A stretch of 64,000 nt of DNA, taken from contig NZ_JAFDSS010000001.1 of assembly GCF_017831975.1 (NCBI RefSeq), positions 868,001 through 932,000 on the forward strand, written 5' to 3'. The translations under genes and the position numbers were made by a program. This document shows, one piece after another, positions 37,541 to 47,719 of this stretch. This DNA is from Microbacterium terrae (lineage in GTDB: Bacteria; Actinomycetota; Actinomycetes; Actinomycetales; Microbacteriaceae). The notes under the pieces are model-generated. The model saw only the letters and a list, made by a program, of their open reading frames with translations, ran no database searches and was not told the origin of the DNA. Each line of letters opens with the position of its first letter. The first letter of the stretch is position 1.

Positions 37541-39071
37541 GCTCGTCGCGCTCCCAGGGCGCCCGCACCGGGAACATCCGCTCGAGGGCGGAGCGCAGCG
37601 CGCGCACGCGCAGCTCTTCGGGCACCTCCGCGTCGCCGCCGTCGTTCAGGCAGAACATGTCGACGTCGCGGCGCGCCACGAGCTTCTCCATCCCGCGCAG
37701 CGACCCCGCCTGCGTGGTCTGCACGTACGCCACGCGCGGCTGGCGGGTGGCGATCGCGCGCCCGGTCATCAGCGCGTAGTAGTGGTAGAGGCTGTTGGTG
37801 ACCGAGATGTCGGTGGCGGAGCGGAAGCGGGATGCCGCGGTGCGGGCGAAATCGTCGGGGAAGGTCTGCTCGAGCTCGGCCATCACGCTGCGCAGCAGCG
37901 GCGTCGCGCAGTGGTCGAGGTCGCGGACGATCTCGCGGCCGAACCTCTCGTGGAGGAGGGCGCGGTTCACGCGGAGTCCGTTGTCGTGACCGCTGCGGTG
38001 CGGGGCGGGGGAGCCGGACCCGATGCGCACGTGGCACTCGACGAACTTGGTCACCCCGCCGGGCGTGAAGAACATCGACGGGTCAACGAGGCGCCCGAAG
38101 AACATGTCGTCGTTCGAGTAGAGGAACTTCTCGGCGAGTCCGGGGATGCGGTGCAGCTGCGCCTCGACGGCGTGCGAGTTGTGCGTGGGGAGCACCTCGG
38201 GGTCGGCGAAGAATTCCTCGCTGCGCACGATCGTCACCTTCGGGTGGTCGAGCAGCCACGCGGGGGCGGGCGAGTCCGTCGCGATGAAGATGCGCCGGGC
38301 CCAGGGTGCGTACATATGGACGCTGCGCAGCGCATAGCGCAGCTCGTCGACGTGCCGGTAGCGCGCGGGGCCGTCGTCGCCCTCGCCGACCACGTACTCC
38401 GACATGCGGGCGGCGCGCTCGCGCTGGAAGGCGCTGGACGAGCCGTCGACCCAGGAGAACACGATGTCGATGTCTCCGGTGACCTCGTGCGGATGCGGGT
38501 CGAACATGCCCGCGACGGTGCGCCAGGTGCGTCCATAGCGCTCGACCGTCGCGGAGGTGAGGTCGGAGGCGGCGGTGATGCGCCGGAGGAGCGCGTTGTC
38601 GTGCGGCGCCTCCACGAGGTCGTCGCCGAAGCGCCAGAACTCCAGCCGCGCGGCCAGCGAGGCGCCGTAGCGCAGCCCGCCGGTGCGGGTGAGGCGCGGG
38701 CGGAACACCTTGACGGATGCCGGCGATCCGGTGGCGCGCGCCTCGGTCGCCGGAACCACGGGGGCTCGGCGGGGCTTGAGGTAGAACGGCTCGTGCGCGC
38801 CGAGGGCGGCGATCGCATCGTAGGCGCGGGCCTCGTCGGCGAGATCCACGACGAGTGCGGGCACGTCGCCGTCGTGACGCACGAGCATCACGGCGACGCC
38901 TGCGTCGCCCAGCGCGTCGGCCACGGCGAGGAGGTCGTCGATGCGCGCCTGAACTGGCGTGACGTCATCGTGGAGCAGGTGCAGGATGCCGCCGTCGAGT
39001 GCGATGTCGGGGCGGTCGAACAGATCGGTGTGGGGCTGGTGCGGTGACGGCAGCGCCGAGAGCGTGACCAT
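37488..39071 (-). CDS. Stealth-family sugar-phosphate transferase (hexose-1-phosphoryltransferase)
   Basis: Probably adds sugar-1-phosphate units to a cell-surface polysaccharide; 527 residues. The four conserved regions appear in order: CR1 [16 protein letters not shown]2 [14 protein letters not shown] to IFIATDS, CR3 [10 protein letters not shown] to [11 protein letters not shown], and CR4 around [15 protein letters not shown]. The N-terminal 170 residues are less conserved. The ATG at 39,071 is favoured over the upstream one because AAAGGGGG lies 5 nt before it. The family includes capsule phosphotransferases such as XcbA and human GNPTAB. No capsule cluster surrounds it, so it is an orphan here. 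Confidence 0.88.
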   Translation of the reverse strand: MVTLSALPSPHQPHTDLFDRPDIALDGGILHLLHDDVTPVQARIDDLLAVADALGDAGVAVMLVRHDGDVPALVVDLADEARAYDAIAALGAHEPFYLKPRRAPVVPATEARATGSPASVKVFRPRLTRTGGLRYGASLAARLEFWRFGDDLVEAPHDNALLRRITAASDLTSATVERYGRTWRTVAGMFDPHPHEVTGDIDIVFSWVDGSSSAFQRERAARMSEYVVGEGDDGPARYRHVDELRYALRSVHMYAPWARRIFIATDSPAPAWLLDHPKVTIVRSEEFFADPEVLPTHNSHAVEAQLHRIPGLAEKFLYSNDDMFFGRLVDPSMFFTPGGVTKFVECHVRIGSGSPAPHRSGHDNGLRVNRALLHERFGREIVRDLDHCATPLLRSVMAELEQTFPDDFARTAASRFRSATDISVTNSLYHYYALMTGRAIATRQPRVAYVQTTQAGSLRGMEKLVARRDVDMFCLNDGGDAEVPEELRVRALRSALERMFPVRAPWERDELSERERSARSAHPSGRR

Positions 39072-39085
39072 GCGGCCCCCTTTCT

Positions 39086-39144
39086 GCGGAGCCGAGTGGA
39101 GCCCGCTCCGCAACCATAGGCGCGATGCGTTACGGAGACGTTAC
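39086..39144 (-). promoter_or_regulatory. Stealth gene promoter with 11-bp-phased direct repeat
   Basis: On the minus strand TATGGT (39,113-39,118) is a likely -10 box. Two CGTTAC units (39,128-39,133 and 39,139-39,144) are spaced 11 bp and end 9 bp upstream of it, the layout of OmpR/PhoP-family sites. GCGGAGC/GCTCCGC (39,086-39,092 with 39,105-39,111) makes a small leader hairpin. The rest of the 194-bp gap to 39,265 holds only the next gene's promoter. Confidence 0.5.
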
Positions 39145-39265
39145 CTCCGCGCGGCGGGGGTTGCGCGGTCGCCGGCGGAACCTCCGGGCGCGGCGCTCGC
39201 AGGCAGGACGCGCCGAGGCGGTCACGACCGTGCGCGCGGCGCGGCCCGCCGATAGCCTGGACAGC

Positions 39266-40329
<1,064 letters not shown>

Positions 40330-40333
<4 letters not shown>

Positions 40334-41256
40334 GCGAGGCGTACGCCGCCGCCCGCGTGCACGTGCGCGCCCCGGGGAAGCTCAACGTCTTCTTCGAGGT
40401 GGGCGATGTGCAGCCCGACGGGTACCACGACGTCGCGTCGGCGTACCAGGCCGTGTCGCTGTACGAAGACGTCTGGGCCGAGCCCTCGGACGACTTCACG
40501 ATCGCCGTGTCCGGGTCGGTCGACGTGTCGGGCGTGCCCGCCGACGACCGCAACCTCGCGGTGCGCGCGGCCAGGCTCGTGGCCCAGCGCATCGGGCACA
40601 CCGGCGGCGTGCACCTCGACATCGTCAAGCACGTGCCCGTCGCGGGCGGCATGGGCGGGGGATCGGCGGATGCCGCGGCGGCGCTCGTCGCCTGCGACGC
40701 GCTGTGGGGTGCCGACCTCGGCTCGGCGGAGCTCCACCGCCTCGCTGCGCGACTCGGCGCCGACGTGCCGTTCGCCCTCATGGGCGGCACCGCGATCGGC
40801 GTGGGCCGCGGCGACCAGCTGAGTCCCGCGCTCGCCAAGGGTCGCGTGGACTGGGTGCTCGTGCCCTCGGGCGACGGGCTCTCGACGCCCGAGGTGTACG
40901 CGCATCTCGACCGTCTGCGGTCGTCCCACGACGTCCCGGCGGGGGCGGATGCCCCCGAGGTCGACCCGCGCGTGCTGCAGGCGCTGCGCGGCGGCGACGC
41001 TACGGCGCTCGCCGAGCACATCCGCAACGATCTGCAGGCGGCGGCGCTGTCACTCAAGCCCGATCTGCGCGAGGCGCTCGAGGTCGGCGAGGCCTCGGGG
41101 GCGCTGGCGGGCATCGTGTCGGGCTCCGGTCCGACGCTCGCCTTCCTCGCCGCCGACGCCGAGTCGGCACTCGAGCTGCAGGTGACGCTGTCGGCGGCCG
41201 GGTACGAGGCCCTGCACGTGCACGGCCCGGTTCCCGGCGCCCGTGTCGTCGGCTGA
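40330..41256 (+). CDS. ispE: 4-diphosphocytidyl-2-C-methyl-D-erythritol kinase
   Basis: Fourth step of the MEP isoprenoid pathway, phosphorylating CDP-ME with ATP. 308 residues of the GHMP-kinase fold: APGKLNV (about 14-20), ATP loop [15 protein letters not shown] (103-117), and the C-terminal GSGPT motif in [13 protein letters not shown]. The GTG overlaps the aldo/keto reductase stop. Part of the conserved ksgA-ispE-ABC-F neighbourhood, although here accessory genes separate it from ksgA. Confidence 0.95.
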
Positions 41257-41305
41257 TGAGACGATCACTCCTCCGACCGTTCGTGACCACGAAGGGACTC
41301 CTCCC

Positions 41306-42649
41306 ATGACCGACTCCATGCAGGCCAGCACGTCCGCAGTCGACCCCGCGGACTTCTTCGCCGCCCCGGTCGACCCGGGCTCGCGCGACCGTCTGGCGGC
41401 GACGGGGCTGGACTACCGGGTCGTCGACCACGACGGCTCCGACTTCGCCGCGTGGCTCGGCGTCGTCGGCCGGGGATTCCTCGGCGAGGAGCGCACCGAC
41501 ACGCAGGTCGCCGCGATCCGGGAGCGCAGCGCCCATCGCCGGTCCACCGGCGTGTACGACTCCACCGCGCCGATGGCCGACGCGCCCGTGGCGACGATCG
41601 CATCGTGGATCGCCGATCTCACCGTGCCGGGCGGCGCGGTGATCCCCTCCTGCGCGATCTCCGCCGTCACCGTCTCGCCCACGCACCGCCGTCGCGGAAT
41701 CGCGCGGGCGATGCTGGAGGGCGAGCTCGCCGCGGCGGCAGCTGCGGGTGCTCCGATGGCGATGCTCACCGTGAGCGAGTCGACCCTGTACGGCCGGTAC
41801 GGCTTCGCCCCCGCCGCGCTGAGCGCCGAATGGCGGATCGACGTGAAGCGCGCATCGTGGATCGGTCCGATCCCCGACGGCCGTGTCGACTTCGTCACCC
41901 GCGAGCAGGCGCGTGAGCTGCTCGGCACGATCCATGACCGCAGGCGCCTGTCGACCGCGGGTGAGATCCCGATGCAGCCCGGCGGGTGGGACGGCTACAC
42001 GGGCACCCGCCCCGATGCCGAGAAAGCCGGTTCGAAGCGCGCCGTGCGCTACGCCGACGCCGACGGCGAGGTCCGTGGCGTCGCCGTGTACACCGTGACC
42101 GAGAATCACGACGACTTCACCAAGGCGTCGGTGCACGTCGGCTATCTGCTCGCCGAGACCGATGACGCCTATGCCGCGCTGTGGCGCTTCTTCGTCGAGC
42201 TCGACCTGGTGGCCGAGGTGCGCGCCGGCGAGCTGTCGGTCGACGAGCCGCTGCGGTGGATGCTCTCCGACCAGCGCGCCGCGACGGTCACGGTGATGGA
42301 CCACCAGTACGTGCGCATCCTCGACGTGAAGGCGGCGCTCGAGGCGCGCACCTTCGGCGCCGCCGGGGAGTTCGTGCTCGACGTGGCCGACCCGCTCGGT
42401 CACACGACGGGTCGCTGGCTGCTGCGCGTCGACGGCGAGGGGCGCGGCACCGTCTCACGGGCCGATGACGATGCTCCCGCGTGGGCGGTGCCGATCGCCC
42501 TCGGCATCGCCGAACTGTCGGCGGCGTACCTCGGCGGTGTCTCCATCGCGACGCTCGCCGCCGCCGGCCGCGTGAAGACGACGGATGCCGCGGCTGCGGC
42601 CCGCACCTTCGGGTGGCACACCGCGCCCCGGCTCAGCTTCTGGTACTGA
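41306..42649 (+). CDS. GNAT N-acetyltransferase, Eis-like
   Basis: Acetyl-CoA-dependent acetyltransferase of 447 residues, with the three-part architecture of Eis. An N-terminal GNAT domain has the acetyl-CoA loop VSPTHRRRGIARAML and ESTLYGRYGFAPA. A second GNAT-like fold and a C-terminal sterol-carrier-like domain (PLGHTTGRWLLRVDGEG) end in RLSFWY; a free C-terminal carboxylate is used in catalysis by Eis. Family members acetylate aminoglycosides or protein lysines. The ATG at 41,306 has a purine-rich GAAGGGA region upstream. A 49-bp gap separates it from ispE. Confidence 0.88.
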   Translation: MTDSMQASTSAVDPADFFAAPVDPGSRDRLAATGLDYRVVDHDGSDFAAWLGVVGRGFLGEERTDTQVAAIRERSAHRRSTGVYDSTAPMADAPVATIASWIADLTVPGGAVIPSCAISAVTVSPTHRRRGIARAMLEGELAAAAAAGAPMAMLTVSESTLYGRYGFAPAALSAEWRIDVKRASWIGPIPDGRVDFVTREQARELLGTIHDRRRLSTAGEIPMQPGGWDGYTGTRPDAEKAGSKRAVRYADADGEVRGVAVYTVTENHDDFTKASVHVGYLLAETDDAYAALWRFFVELDLVAEVRAGELSVDEPLRWMLSDQRAATVTVMDHQYVRILDVKAALEARTFGAAGEFVLDVADPLGHTTGRWLLRVDGEGRGTVSRADDDAPAWAVPIALGIAELSAAYLGGVSIATLAAAGRVKTTDAAAAARTFGWHTAPRLSFWY

Positions 42650-42720
42650 GGCTCGGGCGCAGGCCGGGCATGCGACCCGGTGCAGAGAGCCGTCGCGCGG
42701 TCGCCTAGCCTGGAGGGGAC

Positions 42721-44553
42721 ATGGCGCATCTTCTCGGGGCCGAGGCCCTCCACCTGGAATTCCCCACCAAGGTCGTCTTCGACGGCGTCTCGCTCGGCAT
42801 CGACGAAGGCGACCGCATCGGCATCGTCGGCCGCAACGGCGACGGCAAGTCGAGCCTCCTCGCGATGCTCGCCGGCCGCCTCGAGCCCGACTCGGGGCGC
42901 GTCACCGTCCGCGGCGGGGTGCGGGTGGGAGTGCTCGACCAGGCCGACACCCTCGACGACGCGCTGACGGTCGCCGAGGCGGTCGTCGGCGACCGCCCCG
43001 AGCACGAGTGGGCGGGTGACGCGCGCGTGCGCGACGTGATCGCGGGCCTGCTCACCGGCATCCCGTGGGACGGCCCGGTGCTGGGGCTCTCCGGCGGGCA
43101 GCGCCGCCGCGTCGCGCTGGCCGCGCTCCTCACCGGCGACCACGACGTCGTCTTCCTCGACGAGCCCACCAACCACCTCGATGTCGAGGCGATCGCCTGG
43201 CTCGCCGCGCACCTCAAGCGACGGTGGTCGCCCACCGCCGGGGGACTCCTCGTCGTCACCCACGACCGCTGGTTCCTCGACGAGATCTGCACCGCGACGT
43301 GGGAGGTGCACGACCGCATCGTCGAGCCGTTCGAGGGCGGCTATGCGGCGTACATCCTGCAGCGCGTCGAGCGCGACCGGCAGGCTGCGGCCATCGAGGC
43401 GCGCCGGCAGAACCTGGCACGCAAGGAGCTGGCGTGGCTGCGTCGCGGCGCGCCGGCCCGCACGTCGAAGCCCAAGTTCCGCATCGACGCCGCGAACGAG
43501 CTCATCGCCGATGTGCCCGAGATCCGCGACAAGACCGAGCTGCAGTCGCTCGCCGTGTCGCGACTCGGCAAGGACGTCGTCGATCTGCTGGACGCCGCGG
43601 TGTCGTTTCCCGATCCCGCGACGGGCGCCCTGCGCGAGGTGCTCCATCCGGTGGAGTGGCGGATCGCTCCGGGGGAGCGCACCGGCATCCTCGGTGTGAA
43701 CGGCGCCGGCAAGTCGACCCTGCTGGGCCTCGTCGCCGGTGACGTCGAGCCCACCGCCGGGCGGGTCAAGCGCGGCAAGACCGTCAACGTCGCAACCCTC
43801 ACCCAGCGGCTCGACGAGCTGGAGCAGCACCTCGACGACCCGGTGCGGGTGGTGATCTCGCGCCTGCGCACCACGTACACGTTCGGGTCGGGGTCGAAGG
43901 CTCAGGAGCTCACCCCCGGCCAGCTCCTCGAGCGCATGGGGTTCGCGAGCGCGCAGCTCTCCACCCCGGTCAAGGATCTCTCCGGAGGCCAGAAGCGGCG
44001 CCTGCAGCTGCTGCTGATCCTCCTCGAGCAGCCGAACGTGCTGATCCTCGACGAGCCGACGAACGACCTCGACACGGACATCCTCGCCGCGATCGAGGAC
44101 CTGCTCGACTCGTGGCCGGGCACGCTCCTCGTCGTCTCGCACGACCGGTACTTCATCGAGCGGGTCACCGACCAGCAGTACGCGATCCTCGGCGGGCACC
44201 TCCGCCATCTTCCCGGCGGCGTCGACGAGTACCTGCGGCTGCGGGAGCGCGAGAAGGCCGCGGGCGAGGCGCCGGCGAAGGCGACGGATGCCGCATCCTC
44301 GGCACCCGCGACTCCGGTCACGCCGTCTCTCGGCGGCGCGGAGCTGCGCGCCGCGCAGAAGGAGGCGTCCGCGCTCGAGCGGCGGCTCGAGAAACTCGAG
44401 TCGCAGATCGGCTCGGCACGCACGGCCCTCGCCGACCACGACCAGTCCGACTACGTGGGGCTGGGGGCCGAGATGGCCCGCATCGGCGAGCTCGAGAAGG
44501 AGCGCGACGGCGTGGAGGAGCGCTGGTTCGAGCTCACCGAGCAGATCGGCTGA
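42721..44553 (+). CDS. ABC-F family ATPase (Uup/EttA-like translation factor)
   Basis: Soluble twin-ABC protein without membrane domains, 610 residues, acting on ribosomes by family. First domain: GRNGDGKSS, LSGGQRRRVAL, FLDEPTNHLD. Second: GVNGAGKST, LSGGQKRRLQL, ILDEPTNDLD. The inter-domain linker carries ARKELAWLRRGAPARTSK, characteristic of Uup. A C-terminal coiled coil (about 545-608) follows an Ala/Thr-rich spacer, also as in Uup. The TAGCCT box (42,706-42,711) is 9 nt before the ATG. Follows ispE as in many Actinobacteria, with the acetyltransferase inserted between. Confidence 0.93.
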   Translation: MAHLLGAEALHLEFPTKVVFDGVSLGIDEGDRIGIVGRNGDGKSSLLAMLAGRLEPDSGRVTVRGGVRVGVLDQADTLDDALTVAEAVVGDRPEHEWAGDARVRDVIAGLLTGIPWDGPVLGLSGGQRRRVALAALLTGDHDVVFLDEPTNHLDVEAIAWLAAHLKRRWSPTAGGLLVVTHDRWFLDEICTATWEVHDRIVEPFEGGYAAYILQRVERDRQAAAIEARRQNLARKELAWLRRGAPARTSKPKFRIDAANELIADVPEIRDKTELQSLAVSRLGKDVVDLLDAAVSFPDPATGALREVLHPVEWRIAPGERTGILGVNGAGKSTLLGLVAGDVEPTAGRVKRGKTVNVATLTQRLDELEQHLDDPVRVVISRLRTTYTFGSGSKAQELTPGQLLERMGFASAQLSTPVKDLSGGQKRRLQLLLILLEQPNVLILDEPTNDLDTDILAAIEDLLDSWPGTLLVVSHDRYFIERVTDQQYAILGGHLRHLPGGVDEYLRLREREKAAGEAPAKATDAASSAPATPVTPSLGGAELRAAQKEASALERRLEKLESQIGSARTALADHDQSDYVGLGAEMARIGELEKERDGVEERWFELTEQIG

Positions 44554-44572
44554 GACGCGGTCGCCGGCGCGA

Positions 44573-45511
44573 CTACGACGCGATGGTCGGGAAGCTCCAG
44601 CTGCCGTCGGCGATCTCGGGGCGCGGGCGGTACAGCCGCACGAGGTAGTTCCATCCCTCGGTGATCGGCAGCACGTTCGGGAGACCGGCGGGGTGGTCGC
44701 CGAAGCGGACGGTGATGGTGCCGTCGTCGCCTCGGACGCCCGTGATGTTGTTCACCGTGTACGCGCCCTGCGCGTTCGGCTCGAAGAACCCGGCGGCGTT
44801 GTAGACCGAGATCGACCAGAAGCCGTCGACGGGAACGTCGCCGACGGTCAGCTCGTACGACCCGACGGGAAGCCGCGGGTCGACCCCGATGTAGCTCGCC
44901 TCCGACGAGGGCAGCCCGCCCCAGCCCGCAGCGGTGCCGATGAGGTGGCGGACGGGGTCGACCTCGTCGGCCGAGCCGAACATCTCGTCGAAGCCGGTCA
45001 GGTTGCGTGCGAGGGCGAGGAGCGCATCGCGCGTCTCGTCGAAGGTCGTGGTGTCGTAGTCGGGCATCTCGAACTCCGTCGCGGAGACGGCGTCGAGGGC
45101 GATCTGATCCTGGAGCGCCGCGACCGCGGCGACGTCCGCGGCATCCGTCGGGTCGACCAGGGTGCGCACGGCCAGGACGACGTACGGGGTGTCGAACTCG
45201 TCGAGCGTCAGCCGGTGCTCTCCCGCGCCGTGGAAGACCGCGTCGATGTAGTGGTGCTCGTCGACCACCATCGCCGACATGTAGCGGTCACCGTGCTCGG
45301 GGAGGGTGAACGTCGCGCCGGCGCTGATGTCGACGACGGCGAAGCTGTAGAGCGTGTCGCGGTTCAGCCGGATGACGGCCTGATTCTCGATGTCGGCAGG
45401 GGTGCGGCTGTGGAGGAAGCGGTTCACTCCGCCGGCGTTGCGCTGGAGGTCGCGCATCATCCGATGGGTCTCGGCGAGGGCGAAGTTGTCGGCGTTCACG
45501 AGAAGACTCAT
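44573..45511 (-). CDS. DUF1254/DUF1214 domain protein
   Basis: 312 residues. The N-terminal half fits DUF1254 (NRDTLYSFAVVDISAGATFTLP) and the C-terminal half DUF1214 (PVDGFWSISVYNAAGFFEPN, ending near GWNYLVRLYRP). Such proteins are widespread, mostly exported in Proteobacteria, and have no settled biochemical role. No signal peptide is visible here, so this copy is probably cytoplasmic. The ATG at 45,511 gives a compact start; the open frame upstream runs across the MarR gene and is a shadow. Lies 68 bp downstream of the MarR regulator on the same strand, so it may be its target. Confidence 0.85.
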   Translation of the reverse strand: MSLLVNADNFALAETHRMMRDLQRNAGGVNRFLHSRTPADIENQAVIRLNRDTLYSFAVVDISAGATFTLPEHGDRYMSAMVVDEHHYIDAVFHGAGEHRLTLDEFDTPYVVLAVRTLVDPTDAADVAAVAALQDQIALDAVSATEFEMPDYDTTTFDETRDALLALARNLTGFDEMFGSADEVDPVRHLIGTAAGWGGLPSSEASYIGVDPRLPVGSYELTVGDVPVDGFWSISVYNAAGFFEPNAQGAYTVNNITGVRGDDGTITVRFGDHPAGLPNVLPITEGWNYLVRLYRPRPEIADGSWSFPTIAS

Positions 45512-45579
45512 GGTCCGATCCTGGCATCCCGAGCACGGGGGGCCCCGCACGCCGGCCGCCTCGCGGCCGCCGTGTCGGC

Positions 45580-46077
45580 TCAGGCGTCGAAGCCGAGGCT
45601 GAGTTTGCGCAGCAGCCCGGCGAGGCGCTCGCGGTCGCCGCGCGAGAGGGTGCCCAGCAGCAGCGCCTCGGCGTCGACCAGCCGCGTGATCGCGGCATCC
45701 ACTCGCGTCTTGCCGTCGTCGGTCATCGTGACCAGCACGCTGCGGCCGTCGCCGGGATCGGCCTCGCGCCGCACGAGGCGGCGCCCCACCAGCCGGTCGA
45801 TGCGGTTGGTCATGGTCCCGCTCGAGACGAGCGTCTGCTGCAGCAGCTGCTTGGGGCTGAGCTGGAACGGCTCGCCGGCGCGGCGGAGCGCCGACAGCAC
45901 GTCCCACTCCCACGGCTCGAGGTCGCTGCGGCGGAACGCGTCGCGCCGCGCACGGTCGAGGTGCCGCGAGAGCCGGTCGACCCGGGAGAGCACGCCGAGG
46001 GGAGAGAAGTCGAGGTCGGGCCGCTGCGCGATCCACGCCTCGACGATCCGGTCGACCTCGTCTGTCTGACTGCCCAC
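45580..46077 (-). CDS. MarR-family transcriptional regulator
   Basis: 165-residue winged-HTH repressor. A DNA-binding core (about residues 50-120) includes WEWDVLSALRRAGEPFQL, TLVSSGTMTNRIDRLVGRRL, and the wing ADPGDGRSVLVTMTDDG; long helices at both ends form the dimer interface. The GTG at 46,077 is chosen because GATAGT (46,084-46,089) sits 6 nt upstream; an in-frame ATG at 46,104 would add nine residues. Probably co-transcribed with the DUF1254 gene. Confidence 0.88.
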   Translation of the reverse strand: MGSQTDEVDRIVEAWIAQRPDLDFSPLGVLSRVDRLSRHLDRARRDAFRRSDLEPWEWDVLSALRRAGEPFQLSPKQLLQQTLVSSGTMTNRIDRLVGRRLVRREADPGDGRSVLVTMTDDGKTRVDAAITRLVDAEALLLGTLSRGDRERLAGLLRKLSLGFDA

Positions 46078-46176
46078 CGCCCCACTATCCCACGCATGCG
46101 GCATCCGCCGGCGCCCGTCGCGACCGGGCGGGGAGTGCGCGTCTGGCAGACTTGTCGGGGCCGCCGAGCGCGGCGA

Positions 46177-46248
46177 TCCGCCGTGGTGTAATGGCAGCAC
46201 GACAGCCTTTGGAGCTGTGAGGTCCAGGTTCGAGTCCTGGCGGCGGAG
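46177..46248 (+). tRNA. tRNA-Gln (anticodon UUG)
   Basis: A full cloverleaf: acceptor arm TCCGCCG with CGGCGGA, D arm with GTGGTGTAATGGCAGCAC, anticodon stem ACAGC/GCTGT around loop CTTTGGA (TTG at the anticodon), and T arm CCAGG-TTCGAGT-CCTGG. Discriminator G at 46,248. CCA is not encoded. The glmU ATG begins 1 nt after the tRNA end. Confidence 0.96.
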
Positions 46249-46249
46249 C

Positions 46250-47719
46250 ATGACCACCACCGCATCCTCCGCCCTGGCCGTCGTCGTCCTCGCCGCGGGC
46301 CAGGGCACGCGCATGAAGTCGTCGCTGCCGAAGGTGCTGCACCCGATCGGGGGCCGCACGCTCATCGGTCACGTGCTCACCACCGCGCACGCGCTGACGC
46401 CCGAGCGGGTCGTCGTCGTGGTGCGCCACGAGCGCGACCTCGTCGCCGCCGCGGTGACGGATGCCGCACCCGAGGCCGTCGTCGTCGACCAGGACGAGAT
46501 CGCGGGCACCGGCCGCGCCGTGCAGGTCGCCCTCGACGCGCTCGGCGACTTCGCGGGCGACGTGCTCGTGCTGAGCGGCGACGTGCCGCTGCTCGAAGCC
46601 GACACCCTCGCGTCGCTCGTGGAGGCGCACCGCACCGGCGACGCCGCGGCGACCGTGCTCAGCGCCGGTGTCGACGATGCGACCGGCTACGGCCGGGTCA
46701 TCCGCGATGCCGACGGCCGCGTGCTCCGCATCGTCGAGCAGAAGGACGCGAGCGCGGCCGAAGCCGCCGTCACCGAGATCAACGCGGGCGTGTACGTCTT
46801 CCGTGCCGGCGAGCTGCGCACGCAGCTCCCTCTGGTGGGCACCGAGAACGCTCAGGGCGAGATGTACCTGACCGACGTGGTGGGGCTGCTGCGGGGCGTG
46901 GGCGCGGTCGTCGCCGCCGCACAGGCGCCCGATGCCGCCGCCGCCCTCGGCGTCAACGACCGGGTGCAGCTGGCCGAGGCCGCGCGCATCCTGAACGCCC
47001 GCACCGTCCGCCGGCACCAGCTGGCCGGCGTCACGGTGGTCGATCCCGCCACCACGTACATCGACACCGACGTCACGCTCGCCCCCGACGTCACGATCCT
47101 GCCGAACACGCACCTGCTGCGCGCGACGACGGTGCAGTCGGGCGCCGTGATCGGCCCTGACACGAGCCTCACCGACTGCGAGGTGGGCGCCGGTGCGGTG
47201 CTCCGCCGCGTCGACGGCAACCTCGCGGTGGTCGGCGCCGGCGTCTCCGTCGGTCCTTTCACCCACCTGCGTCCGGGCACCGTGCTCGGCGACGACGTCA
47301 AGGTCGGGTCGTTCGTCGAGACCAAGAACGCCCAGGTGGCCGCGGGCGCGAAGCTTCCCCACTTCATCTACGTCGGCGACGCCGAGGTGGGCGAGGCGGC
47401 GAACCTCGGCGCCGGCACGATCACGGCGAACTACGACGACGTGAACAAGCACCGCACGATCATCGGCGCCGAAGCCCACACCGGCGCGCACACGGTGCTG
47501 GTCGCGCCGGTTAGGATCGGTGATGGCGCGAAGACCGGGGCCGGCGCGGTCATCCGCAAGGATGTCGCCGCCGGGGCACTGGCACTGAGCGTGGCCCCCC
47601 AACGCAACCTCGAGGGGTGGGTCGAGAAGAATCGACCGGGAACCGGGGCGGCGCGAGCCGCGGCCCAGGCTCGGTCCGCACAGAAGGCGGACGATGGGGC
47701 GCAAGAAGAAGACCATTGA
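46250..47719 (+). CDS. glmU: Bifunctional UDP-GlcNAc pyrophosphorylase / glucosamine-1-phosphate acetyltransferase
   Basis: Makes UDP-GlcNAc for peptidoglycan: acetylates GlcN-1-P, then uridylates it. 489 residues. The N-terminal uridylyltransferase carries LAAGQGTRMKSSLPKVLHP. The C-terminal left-handed beta-helix has FTHLRPGTVLGDDVKVGSFVE, KLPHFIYVGDAEVG and NYDDVNKHRT. The ATG starts immediately after tRNA-Gln, so RNase processing of a joint transcript would leave an almost leaderless mRNA. The 3' end overlaps prs by 26 bp. The Ala/Gln-rich C-terminal tail is typical for actinobacterial GlmU. Confidence 0.96.
   Translation: MTTTASSALAVVVLAAGQGTRMKSSLPKVLHPIGGRTLIGHVLTTAHALTPERVVVVVRHERDLVAAAVTDAAPEAVVVDQDEIAGTGRAVQVALDALGDFAGDVLVLSGDVPLLEADTLASLVEAHRTGDAAATVLSAGVDDATGYGRVIRDADGRVLRIVEQKDASAAEAAVTEINAGVYVFRAGELRTQLPLVGTENAQGEMYLTDVVGLLRGVGAVVAAAQAPDAAAALGVNDRVQLAEAARILNARTVRRHQLAGVTVVDPATTYIDTDVTLAPDVTILPNTHLLRATTVQSGAVIGPDTSLTDCEVGAGAVLRRVDGNLAVVGAGVSVGPFTHLRPGTVLGDDVKVGSFVETKNAQVAAGAKLPHFIYVGDAEVGEAANLGAGTITANYDDVNKHRTIIGAEAHTGAHTVLVAPVRIGDGAKTGAGAVIRKDVAAGALALSVAPQRNLEGWVEKNRPGTGAARAAAQARSAQKADDGAQEEDH

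Noticed and set aside
44573..46036. Single 487-codon gene joining the DUF1254 region with upstream sequence
   Set aside because: The N-terminal 175 codons are an out-of-frame reading of the MarR gene; ATG 45,511 starts the conserved protein.
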